Positions 1 through 8,500 of a DNA stretch of 64,000 nucleotides are shown here, piece by piece (position 1 is the stretch's first letter; each line of letters starts with the position of its first letter). Origin of the DNA: an uncultured Bacteroides sp. (GTDB lineage: Bacteria > Bacteroidota > Bacteroidia > Bacteroidales > Bacteroidaceae). Location: the NCBI RefSeq assembly GCF_963676325.1, contig NZ_OY781099.1, forward strand, positions 372,001 to 436,000. Direction: 5' to 3'. Below the pieces are notes generated by a model. That model was not told where the DNA came from, did not search any database, and saw nothing but the letters and a program-made list of their open reading frames with translations. Both the position numbers and the translations under genes were made by a program.

Positions 1-531
1 ATGCTGGATAACGGTGGCTTGCTCACGGAATTCCTTTCGGAAACAAACCCTGACAGGCAAAACTTTGTGAAGCGCAACCGGATTGTGGCTGGAATGAGTG
101 ATGCAACCATTGTGGTTGAATCGGCTGTGAAGGGTGGGGCGTTGATCACTGCCGATATTGCACAAGGTTATCACCGCGATTGTTTTGCTTTCCCCGGGCG
201 AGTGGCTGACGAGTTCTCCATCGGTTGCAATAATCTGATAAAGGATAATAAGGCAGGATTGATTCTTTCTGCTGAAGATTTCGTCAAAGCAATGTGTTGG
301 GATGCTGATAGCAAAACTATTCCAGTAGCAGTGCAGCGTGAGCTATTTATTGATCTTACTCAGGAAGAACAACAAATTGTGGATATTCTTCGCGATAAAG
401 GAAATTCTCAAATTAATTCGCTGGTTGTTGAAGCGGATATAGCTGTAAATAAGATGAATGCACTCTTGTTTGAGTTGGAGATGAAAGGCGTAATTCGTGT
501 GTTAGCTGGCGGAATGTATCAGCTACTTTAG
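1..531 (+). CDS. dprA: DNA processing protein DprA, C-terminal part (5' end outside window)
   Basis: DprA (Smf) loads RecA onto incoming single-stranded DNA during natural transformation. The reading frame is open at base 1. About 176 residues remain of a protein that is usually 360-380 aa, so the start lies upstream of the window and the ATG at base 1 is an internal methionine. The visible part covers the end of the Rossmann-like DNA-binding fold, with the family stretches RNRIVAGMSDA and ESAVKGGALITA and then the AFPG turn. A C-terminal winged-helix-like domain follows (about residues 115-176, from LTQEEQQIVDIL to the stop). Nothing on the sequence shows regulation. The gene is convergent with the minus-strand elements at 541-641 and with frdB. 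The identity is secure. Confidence 0.9.
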   Translation: MLDNGGLLTEFLSETNPDRQNFVKRNRIVAGMSDATIVVESAVKGGALITADIAQGYHRDCFAFPGRVADEFSIGCNNLIKDNKAGLILSAEDFVKAMCWDADSKTIPVAVQRELFIDLTQEEQQIVDILRDKGNSQINSLVVEADIAVNKMNALLFELEMKGVIRVLAGGMYQLL

Positions 532-540
532 ATAAGGGCA

Positions 541-604
541 AAAAAAAAGGAGTCACGCCTGACTCCAACCTTTGTTAACCTTAAATCTAATACTATGAAA
601 AACA
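541..604 (-). ncRNA. candidate small RNA of about 60 nt
   Basis: A full Bacteroides promoter on the minus strand (610-641) is followed only about 55 bp later by a GC-rich hairpin (549-566) and a run of eight T in the minus-strand RNA (541-548). No open reading frame fits between them on this strand. Promoter, short body and intrinsic terminator together look like a self-contained small transcription unit pointing at the 3' end of dprA. The start and end given here are estimated from the promoter box and the T-run. I do not recognise a named RNA family. The unit might instead only be a device that limits dprA read-through. Confidence 0.45.
549..566 (-). terminator. intrinsic terminator of the short unit
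   Basis: Seven base pairs (GGAGTCA with TGACTCC) enclose a four-base loop. In the minus-strand RNA the stem is followed directly by eight T residues (541-548), so it works best leftward. Read on the plus strand there is no T-run, so it is a poor terminator for dprA. Confidence 0.65.
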
Positions 605-609
605 CACTG

Positions 610-641
610 CAAATGTATGCCTTTTCGCCATTTCAGCCAAA
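610..641 (-). promoter_or_regulatory. Bacteroides-type promoter of the short unit
   Basis: On the minus strand, TTTG (638-641) is separated by exactly 20 bp from TACATTTG (610-617). This matches the published Bacteroides primary sigma factor consensus TTTG-N19-21-TAnnTTTG. The first gene downstream is the short terminated unit at 541-604, not a protein gene. Transcription of frdB should already have ended at 823-852. Confidence 0.6.
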
Positions 642-822
642 CTTTTGACCATTACTGGCTAGTCTTTTAATCTTATTTCACGAATTTTTATTGTTTTCGC
701 ACACGGCGTATCATTTTGAAACTAAATTTAGCATTTAAGATTCTTTTAAGTTACACTTTGTATCTTGTAGGGCACTTTTTTTTCTCAGTCTTTTACGGTT
801 TCATAGCTGCGTATAAAAAAGA

Positions 823-852
823 AATCCTCTACCCATTTCTGAGTAGAGGATT
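823..852 (-). terminator. terminator of the fumarate reductase operon
   Basis: A perfect 10-bp stem (AATCCTCTAC with GTAGAGGATT) has a 10-nt loop, a T-rich run on the plus side and an A-rich run on the minus side. It can act in both directions. It lies 26 bp past the frdB stop codon, so its main role is probably to end the frdCAB transcript. The region 532-877 holds no supported protein gene. Confidence 0.8.
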
Positions 853-877
853 TTTTTATAGTGATATAATCAGTAGA

Positions 878-1633
878 TTAATCTTTCAGTTTAGCTGCGA
901 TAAAGTCGCGGTTCAATCTTGCAATGTTGCTGATTGAGATAGACTTTGGACATTCAGCTTCACAAGCTCTTGTATTAGTACAGTTACCAAAACCAAGTTC
1001 GTCCATTTTAGAAAGCATAGCTTTAGCACGACGGCCAGCTTCTGCTTTTCCTTGAGGAAGAAGTGACAATTGGCTAACTTTAGCAGAAAGGAACAACATA
1101 GCTGAACCATTCTTACAAGCAGCAACACAAGCACCACAACCGATACAAGATGCTGCATCCATTGCTTCGTCAGCGATAGGCTTTGGAATAGCAATTGCAT
1201 TAGCATCAGGAACACCACCAGTATTTATTGATACGTAACCACCAGCTTGCATAATTTTATCAAATGCATTACGGTCTACCATCAAGTCGCGGATTACTGG
1301 GAAACCAGCAGAACGCCAAGGCTCAACAGTGATAGTATCACCATCTTCGAAACGACGGATATACATCTGACAAGTAGTTGCTCCGGTTGCAGGTCCGTGA
1401 GGATGTCCGTTGATATAAAGAGAACACATACCGCAGATTCCTTCGCGACAGTCATGGTCGAAAACTACTGGTTCTTTACCTTCGTTGATAAGTCTCTCAT
1501 TCAGGATGTCAAGCATTTCAAGGAATGAGGTATCACCCGAAATGTTTTCCATTGTATAAGATTCAAAAGCACCTTTAGCTTTCGGACCTTTTTGACGCCA
1601 AACCTTTAGCGTGAAATTTATTATTTTTTCCAT
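878..1633 (-). CDS. frdB: fumarate reductase / succinate dehydrogenase iron-sulfur subunit
   Basis: This 251-residue subunit carries electrons between the membrane cytochrome b and the flavoprotein during fumarate respiration, on the cytoplasmic face of the inner membrane. Cys62, Cys67, Cys70 and Cys88 form the N-terminal [2Fe-2S] site (CREGICGMC). Cys163, Cys166 and Cys169 with Cys228 (CIGCGAC and ECPK) and Cys173, Cys218 and Cys224 supply the [4Fe-4S] and [3Fe-4S] centres. It is the last gene of the frdC-frdA-frdB operon, 13 bp after frdA. The three-subunit order with a single cytochrome b matches the Bacteroides and Wolinella type of quinol:fumarate reductase. Sequence alone does not settle the working direction, but an anaerobe would use it for fumarate reduction. 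Confidence 0.95.
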   Translation of the reverse strand: MEKIINFTLKVWRQKGPKAKGAFESYTMENISGDTSFLEMLDILNERLINEGKEPVVFDHDCREGICGMCSLYINGHPHGPATGATTCQMYIRRFEDGDTITVEPWRSAGFPVIRDLMVDRNAFDKIMQAGGYVSINTGGVPDANAIAIPKPIADEAMDAASCIGCGACVAACKNGSAMLFLSAKVSQLSLLPQGKAEAGRRAKAMLSKMDELGFGNCTNTRACEAECPKSISISNIARLNRDFIAAKLKD

Positions 1634-1646
1634 TGTGTACTAATTA

Positions 1647-3590
1647 TTATGCTTTGTAATTACGTGTTTGAACCTTAACGAATTCGTAGTTCAGATCTTC
1701 CTTAATTAATTCTGGTTCTGAATCTTCGCCTGTGTATTTCCAGCAAGCTACATAAGAGAAGTTCTTGTCATCACGAAGAGCTTCACCTTCTGGAGTCTGG
1801 AATTCTTCACGGAAGTGTCCACCGCAAGATTCTTCACGGTTCAAACCATCACGTGCCATCAACATACCAACTTCAATGAAATCAGATAAGCGGATAGCTT
1901 TTTCTAGTTCCACATTCAAATCATTTACTTCACCAGGAATACGAACATTTGTCCAGAAGTCTTTCTTCACTTCTTTTAGTCTGGTTAATGCAGTTTCCAA
2001 TGATTCTTTTGTACGTCCCATTCCAACGAAATCCCACATAACGTGACCAAGTTTCTTGTGAATAGTATCTACAGAATGTTTACCGTTGATATTCTTGATT
2101 TTGTTAATCTTGTCAGCAACAGCTTTTTCTGCTTCAACAAACTCAGGAAGTTCAGTAGAGAAACGTGGAACCTGAATCTGATCAGCTAAATAATTCTGAA
2201 TTGTATAAGGTAATACAAAGTATCCGTCAGCCAAACCTTGCATCAAAGCAGAAGCACCAAGACGGTTAGCTCCGTGGTCTGAGAAGTTAGCTTCACCAAT
2301 AGCGAACAATCCTGGAACAGAAGTCATCAATTCATAATCAACCCAGATACCACCCATTGTGTAGTGGATAGCAGGATAAATCATCATTGGACCTTTATAT
2401 GGATTTTCGTTGGTGATCTCTTCGTACATATCAAATAAGTTACCGTAGCGTGCTTTTACTACATCTTCGCCTAGACGACCAATAGCCTCAGAGAAATCAA
2501 GGAATACGGCAAGACCAGTGTTGTTTACTCCAAATCCGGCATCACAACGTTCTTTAGCAGCACGAGAAGCAACATCGCGAGGTACAAGGTTACCAAATGC
2601 AGGATAACGACGTTCCAAATAATAGTCACGATCTGCTTCTGCAATATCTGAACCTTTTAATTTACCTGCTTGCAAAGCTTTCGCATCTTCCAGTTTCTTT
2701 GGAACCCAGATACGTCCGTCGTTACGAAGTGATTCAGACATCAATGTCAGTTTAGACTGAACATCTCCGTGAACAGGAATACAGGTTGGGTGAATTTGTG
2801 CGTAACATGGGTTAGCAAAATAAGCACCTTTCTTGTAACATTGGATAGCAACAGAACAATTTGAAGTCATTGCATTTGTAGAAAGGAAGTATGCATTTCC
2901 GTAACCACCTGTACCGATAACTACAGCATGTGCAGCGTAACGTTCAATTTTACCAGTAACAAGGTCGCGGGCAATAATACCACGTGCACGGCCGTCAATC
3001 ATTACCAAGTCAAGCATTTCGTGACGTGTGAATAACTTTACATTACCGTTGTGTACCTGGCGGCTTAATGCTGAATAAGCACCAAGCAACAATTGTTGTC
3101 CTGTTTGTCCTTTTGCATAGAATGTACGTGAAACCTGAGCACCACCGAAAGAACGGTTGTCAAGCAAACCACCGTATTCACGAGCGAAAGGAACACCTTG
3201 AGCAACGCATTGGTCAATAATTGCGTTAGAAACTTCAGCTAAACGGTAAACGTTTGATTCACGTGCGCGGTAGTCTCCACCTTTGATAGTATCGTAGAAT
3301 AAACGGTATACAGAGTCACCGTCGTTTTGGTAATTCTTAGCAGCATTGATACCACCTTGTGCAGCAATTGAGTGGGCACGGCGTGGAGAATCTTGAATGC
3401 AGAAGTTTAATACTTTGAAACCCATTTCTCCAAGTGAAGCGGCAGCTGATGCTCCGGCAAGACCGGTACCAACTACGATAATGTCTAGGCGACGTTTGTT
3501 TGATGGGTTTACGAGTTTTTGATGAGCTTTATAGTTAGTCCATTTCTCAGCCAATGGGCCTTCAGGAATTTTTGAATCTATCTTAGTCAT
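1647..3590 (-). CDS. frdA: fumarate reductase / succinate dehydrogenase flavoprotein subunit
   Basis: This is the catalytic subunit, which interconverts fumarate and succinate. The 647-residue protein opens with a dinucleotide-binding GxGxxG near residues 41-46 (VVGTGLAGAS). The HSIAAQGG stretch follows, whose His73 is the usual site of covalent FAD attachment. The capping domain follows, and the FAD end of the fold includes EANFSDHGANRLGASALMQG. Full length for the Bacteroidota form. It sits 51 bp after frdC and 13 bp before frdB on one transcript. Nothing is broken or missing. Confidence 0.96.
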   Translation of the reverse strand: MTKIDSKIPEGPLAEKWTNYKAHQKLVNPSNKRRLDIIVVGTGLAGASAAASLGEMGFKVLNFCIQDSPRRAHSIAAQGGINAAKNYQNDGDSVYRLFYDTIKGGDYRARESNVYRLAEVSNAIIDQCVAQGVPFAREYGGLLDNRSFGGAQVSRTFYAKGQTGQQLLLGAYSALSRQVHNGNVKLFTRHEMLDLVMIDGRARGIIARDLVTGKIERYAAHAVVIGTGGYGNAYFLSTNAMTSNCSVAIQCYKKGAYFANPCYAQIHPTCIPVHGDVQSKLTLMSESLRNDGRIWVPKKLEDAKALQAGKLKGSDIAEADRDYYLERRYPAFGNLVPRDVASRAAKERCDAGFGVNNTGLAVFLDFSEAIGRLGEDVVKARYGNLFDMYEEITNENPYKGPMMIYPAIHYTMGGIWVDYELMTSVPGLFAIGEANFSDHGANRLGASALMQGLADGYFVLPYTIQNYLADQIQVPRFSTELPEFVEAEKAVADKINKIKNINGKHSVDTIHKKLGHVMWDFVGMGRTKESLETALTRLKEVKKDFWTNVRIPGEVNDLNVELEKAIRLSDFIEVGMLMARDGLNREESCGGHFREEFQTPEGEALRDDKNFSYVACWKYTGEDSEPELIKEDLNYEFVKVQTRNYKA

Positions 3591-3641
3591 AATATTTATT
3601 TCTTTTTTCTGATTTTATTAGAGTTCACATTCTCAGGTTAA

Positions 3642-4319
3642 TTAACCCATTATGCCGTATTTAACGTAGAAAACTACTACTACTAAAGCAAAGCCTAAGA
3701 AGATTACTGTTGCAAAGATGTTTGAAATGCATTTCCAACGTTCGAACCAGATATTGTTGCTCAAGCCAAGTGTTTGAAGGGCACTCCAGAATCCATGAGT
3801 AAGATGGAACCAGATTGCTACAAACCAAACTAGATAAAGGATAGCAAATAAAGGATTTGCAAATGTTGCTCTTATTAGTGCAGCACCATCTTGTGGAGTA
3901 GCATTGATGCTCTCAAGGCCACTAATTTCAACAAACTGCATTTTAAACCAGAATTGTGCAAGGTGTAAAACAAAGAAAAGAGCAATGATAATACCCAAAA
4001 CTAACATGTTTTGAGAAGCCCATTCTACATTCTTTGGCTTTTCTACTACTGCATAGCTTTCATTACCGCGTGCATTGCGATTTTGCATTGTCAGCCAAAA
4101 TGCGTAAATGATGTGAACTCCAAAACCAGCAGCTAAAACCAGAGTTCCAGCTAAAGCGTACCAACTTGCTCCCAGGAACTCACAAACCATGTTATAGCCG
4201 TCTTCAGAGAAAACCGCCACAAGGTTCATCGCCATGTGAAATGTTAGAAAAAGGACGAGGAATAGTCCTGATACGCTCATGACTACTTTCCTTCCTACAG
4301 ATGAATTAGTTAACCACAT
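3642..4319 (-). CDS. frdC: fumarate reductase / succinate dehydrogenase cytochrome b subunit
   Basis: This 225-residue membrane anchor has about five hydrophobic helices and several histidines suited to haem ligation (for example HMAMNLV near residue 28, HIIYAFW, HLAQFW and HLTHGFW). It belongs to the single-subunit cytochrome b family (TIGR02046-like) that carries both haems and the quinol site. Quinol oxidation here feeds electrons to FrdB and FrdA. It is the first gene of the operon, about 65 bp from the predicted transcript start. The ATG at 4319 is preceded by AT-rich leader with no clear ribosome-binding site, which is normal in this phylum. Confidence 0.92.
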   Translation of the reverse strand: MWLTNSSVGRKVVMSVSGLFLVLFLTFHMAMNLVAVFSEDGYNMVCEFLGASWYALAGTLVLAAGFGVHIIYAFWLTMQNRNARGNESYAVVEKPKNVEWASQNMLVLGIIIALFFVLHLAQFWFKMQFVEISGLESINATPQDGAALIRATFANPLFAILYLVWFVAIWFHLTHGFWSALQTLGLSNNIWFERWKCISNIFATVIFLGFALVVVVFYVKYGIMG

Positions 4320-4388
4320 AAATGATTGAATTTAAATTATTTAATTGTTAGAACTATAATTTTCTTTATAATGAATTTGTTTGTTGCG

Positions 4389-4420
4389 CAAAAGTACATG
4401 AAATCCCCTTATTAAGCAAG
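4389..4420 (-). promoter_or_regulatory. promoter of frdCAB
   Basis: The minus strand carries TACTTTTG (4389-4396), with CTTG 20 bp upstream (4417-4420). This is a near-consensus Bacteroides promoter about 70 bp before the frdC ATG. The rest of 4320-4661 is AT-rich, and I see no gene in it. Confidence 0.6.
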
Positions 4421-4629
4421 GGATTAAAGAAATAATTCGTTAATTAGGCTGCCGTGGTTTTACTATATTGATCTTTAAACGTTATTCAATCTTTATTTGT
4501 TCCGGATATTTTAAATGCAAAGGAAAGTTTAGAGTGTATTTTGTACAAAAAGATGTCTTATTTTATTTGTTTTAGAAATAGTTTTGACACGAAGATTCTG
4601 ATCTTATATTAATAATCAGCATTTATAAT

Positions 4630-4637
4630 TACCTTTG
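4630..4637 (+). promoter_or_regulatory. -7 box of the PAP2 phosphatase gene
   Basis: TACCTTTG lies 25 bp before the ATG at 4662. No good TTTG was found at the expected distance upstream, so only the -7 element is supported. Confidence 0.4.
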
Positions 4638-4661
4638 TGAATATCATTATAGAAAATTGAA

Positions 4662-5285
4662 ATGAAGCGTATTCTTTTATTTGTAATTGTAGCTTTCCAC
4701 ATTTTTAATTGTGGCGCTCAGAATTGGGATATTAATACTTTGAAGAAAATCAATAGGGTAGATAATTCATTTGTAACTGGATATAGTAAGGCTATTTCAA
4801 ATTCAGAGCCATATTTGGCCGTAGGTCTTCCTGTGCTAATAGGGAGTTATGCCTTAATTGAAAAGAACGACCGATTATTAAGCGACGCAATTTATATTGG
4901 CACTAGTGTTGCTGAAGCTGTTGTACTGACCTCTGGGATGAAATATGCTGTTGACCGTGAACGTCCCTTTAATCGCTATCCCGATTTAATAGAAAATAGA
5001 GAGTCTGTTTCGAGTCCGTCTTTTCCTTCAGCACATACAGCTACCGCATTCTCTTTAGCTACATCTTTGAGTATCAAATACCCTAAATGGTATGTCATTG
5101 CTCCTAGTTACATTTGGGCTAGCTCTGTCGGTTTTGCAAGAATGAATGAGGGAGTTCATTACCCTTCAGACGTTATTGCTGGTGCAGCGATTGGAACTGG
5201 ATGCGCAGTGGTGAATGTTTATGTAAATAAGTGGCTGAATAAATTAATTACTTCAAAAACCGGACTTAACTTTATTGATTACTAG
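4662..5285 (+). CDS. PAP2-family (type 2 acid) phosphatase, exported
   Basis: A 207-residue member of the PAP2 superfamily, likely a lipid phosphatase such as one acting on phosphatidic acid, undecaprenyl pyrophosphate or lipid A phosphates. The three family signatures are present. KYAVDRERP spans residues 94-102. PSAH is at 122-125, with His125 as the likely proton donor. RMNEGVHYPSD (160-170) carries the nucleophile His166 and its partner Asp170. The first 20 residues are hydrophobic and end at CGAQ, which fits a Sec signal peptide. The gene stands alone with its own -7 box, so its substrate cannot be inferred from its neighbours. Confidence 0.8.
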   Translation: MKRILLFVIVAFHIFNCGAQNWDINTLKKINRVDNSFVTGYSKAISNSEPYLAVGLPVLIGSYALIEKNDRLLSDAIYIGTSVAEAVVLTSGMKYAVDRERPFNRYPDLIENRESVSSPSFPSAHTATAFSLATSLSIKYPKWYVIAPSYIWASSVGFARMNEGVHYPSDVIAGAAIGTGCAVVNVYVNKWLNKLITSKTGLNFIDY

Positions 5286-5476
5286 CCATATTCCTCAATA
5301 TCTTGTGGGGTGATTTGATTGCATTAACAAAATCAGAAGTGATTATTTCATTTTTCAGAATAGCTAAGATTTATGAATCAAAGATGAAACTTTAGCATTT
5401 CCAAAGAATATAGACAGATCAATAATATCTGGTATAAGCAATTAATATTCACTTAGAGTATTTTTCCATGAAACAA

Positions 5477-5513
5477 AAAAGAGGGTGTCAAAAAAACTTT
5501 GACACCCTCTTTT
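5477..5513 (-). terminator. terminator of the rpoBC operon
   Basis: A 12-bp perfect stem (GAGGGTGTCAAA with TTTGACACCCTC), extended by A-T pairs, has a 5-nt loop and T-runs on both sides. It is 19 bp past the rpoC stop. It may also stop read-through from the PAP2 gene on the plus strand. The rest of 5286-5531 shows no gene. Confidence 0.85.
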
Positions 5514-5531
5514 AATATTTATGTATAATGC

Positions 5532-8500
5532 TTATTCTACTTCACTGTAATCAAGCACTGTTTTACGATTGGCTAAAATCCGATCATATTCTTCCTTTGA
5601 ACCAACAATGATTTTTTCAAATTCACGCTGACCAGTTCCAGCTGGAATCAAATGTCCACAAATAACATTCTCTTTCATACCTTCAAGCTTGTCAATCTTG
5701 CCATTGATAGCAGCTTCATTCAATACCTTAGTTGTTTCCTGGAAGGAAGCAGCTGACATAAAGCTCTTAGTTTGAAGTGCAGCACGAGTAATACCTTGCA
5801 GAATCTGAGTAGATGTCGCAGCGATAGCATCACGAACTTCTACTGGTTTCAAGTCACGGCGTTTCAGCATACTGTTTTCATCTCTTAGCTTACGAGCTGT
5901 AACGATCTGACCAGGTTGTAAATTCTGAGAATCTCCGGAATCAATAACAATTTTTTTGCCCCAGATATGATCATTCTCTTCCATGAATTCCATCTTGTCT
6001 ACAATCTGTTGTTCTAGGAATCGAGTATCTCCTGGGTCATTGATCTGAACTTTACGCATCATCTGACGAACAATTACCTCATAATGCTTATCGTTAATTT
6101 TTACGCCCTGTAGACGGTAAACGTCTTGGACTTCATTAACTATATATTCCTGAACAGCTGTAGGACCTTTAATAGCCAAGATATCTGCAGGTGTGGTAGC
6201 TCCATCTGAAAGTGGTGTTCCGGCACGTACATAGTCATTCTCCTGAACAAGTATTTGTTTCGAAAGTGAAACTAGGTACTTTTTAACTTCACCAGTTTTT
6301 GATGTTACAATGACCTCACGATTACCACGTTTGATCTTGCCCATTGTTACTTCACCATCGATTTCTGATACAACTGCAGGGTTAGAAGGATTACGTGCTT
6401 CAAACAGTTCTGTTACACGAGGAAGACCACCGGTGATATCACCAGCCTTACCAACTGCTCGAGGAATCTTAACAAGAATATCTCCAGATTTCACTTTCTG
6501 TCCATTCTCAATTACAACGTGACCACCTACCGGGAAGTTATATGTACGAATTAATTCGCCATTCTCATCCAAGATGTGAGCAGAAGGAACTTTCGTCTTA
6601 TCTCTTGGCTCAATAATGATATATTCTCGCAGACCTGTTGCTTCGTCAGATTCAACTTTAAATGTAACGTTTTCAATGATACCTTCAAACTCGATCTTAC
6701 CTGTAGCCTCAGTAATAATTACTGCATTAAATGGATCCCATTTACAGATAAGTTTGCCTTTGTCAACCATTTCTCCTTCAGAAGCATACAGTTTAGAACC
6801 ATAAGGTATACTGTGTGTTGAAAGAACAATATTGGTATTAATATCAACAATTCTTAGTTCTGCAAGTCGTCCAACAACAACTCTTACAGTTTCACCATTT
6901 TCGTCAACAGTGTCTACTGTACGAAGTTCTTCAAATTCCAGGCGACCTTTATATCTTGCTACAACTGTTGCATTTGCAGCAATATTTGCAGCAGTACCAC
7001 CGGCGTGGAATGTACGAAGTGTAAGCTGTGTACCAGGCTCACCAATAGACTGGGCTGCGATAACTCCAACGGCTTCTCCTCTTTGAACCATTCTGTTGGT
7101 TGCAAGGTTACGACCGTAACATTTAACGCAAACACCTTTCTTAGATTCACATGTCAATACAGAACGGATTTCTACGCTCTCAATTGGTGAATCTTCAATC
7201 TTCTTTGCGACTTCTTCTGTAATTTGTTCACCTGATTGGACTAGTAATTCACCTGTTGTTGGGTGAATTATATCATGTACAGAAACACGGCCCAGAATTC
7301 GTTCATACAATGTTGCAATAACATCTTCGTTATTTTTCAATTCAGTACAAATCAATCCGCGAAGTGTACCACAATCTTCCTCGTTGATAATAACGTCATG
7401 TGAAACGTCTACCAAACGACGAGTCAGGTATCCAGCATCAGCTGTTTTAAGTGCAGTATCGGCCAAACCTTTACGAGCACCGTGGGTTGAAATAAAGTAC
7501 TCAAGTACAGATAATCCTTCCTTAAAGTTAGAAAGAATTGGGTTTTCAATAATCTGACCACCTTCAGCACCTGCTTTTTGAGGTTTTGCCATCAAACCAC
7601 GCATACCTGAAAGCTGACGAATTTGTTCTTTAGAACCACGGGCTCCTGAATCAAGCATCATGTATACAGAATTGAAACCTTGATCATCTGTTGAAATGGT
7701 TTTCATCAAGATGTTAGATAATTCTGAATTGACATGTGTCCATATATCAATAACCTGGTTATAACGTTCATTGTTGGTGATGAATCCCATGTTGTAGTTA
7801 TTTACAACTTGTTCTACATCATCATATCCACGCTGAACTAATTCTTGCTTTTCTTTTGGAATGATAATATCATCTAAGTTGAAAGACAATCCACCTACGA
7901 ACGCCATTCTATAACCTAGATTCTTAATTCCATCAAGGAAATCTGCTGTTTTAGCAACTCCGCAAACCTTAATTACATCACCAATAATCTCGCGAAGAGA
8001 TTTTTTAGAAATAATTCTATTTATATATCCAACTTCTGGAGGAACAATCTCATTTACAATAACACGTCCAACAGAGGTTTCTTTCATCAGAACATCAACA
8101 ATATTGCCATTCTCATCAAGATCTTTAACAACAACGTTGATAATTGCGTGAATGTCTACCTTTCCTTCGTTATAAGCAATTGTTGCTTCTTCCGGACCGT
8201 AGAATGTAAGGCCTTCTCCCTTGGCTCCTGTTCTTAGTTTTGTAATATAATACAAACCAAGCACCATGTCCTGTGAAGGCACAGTAATTGGAGCACCATT
8301 AGCAGGATTTAGAATGTTATGTGATGCAAGCATCAACATCTGAGCTTCCAAAACTGCTTCATTGCTAAGAGGTAAGTGAACAGCCATCTGGTCACCATCA
8401 AAGTCAGCATTAAACGCTGTACATGCAAGAGGGTGAAGTTGAATAGCTTTTCCTTCAATCATCTTAGGCTGGAATGCCTGAATACCTAAACGGTGCAACG

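Noticed and set aside
595..648. 17-residue plus-strand peptide with an ATG in the dprA downstream region
   Set aside because: It reads across the -7 box and the -33 box of a perfect minus-strand promoter, and no plus-strand promoter is nearby. Kept only as an alternative in the findings.
716..937. 73-codon plus-strand frame after dprA
   Set aside because: It runs through the frd terminator and the antisense of frdB, and its composition is low-complexity hydrophobic from AT-rich DNA.
6310..7190. Several plus-strand frames inside rpoC
   Set aside because: They are antisense to a conserved catalytic gene and have no domain of their own.
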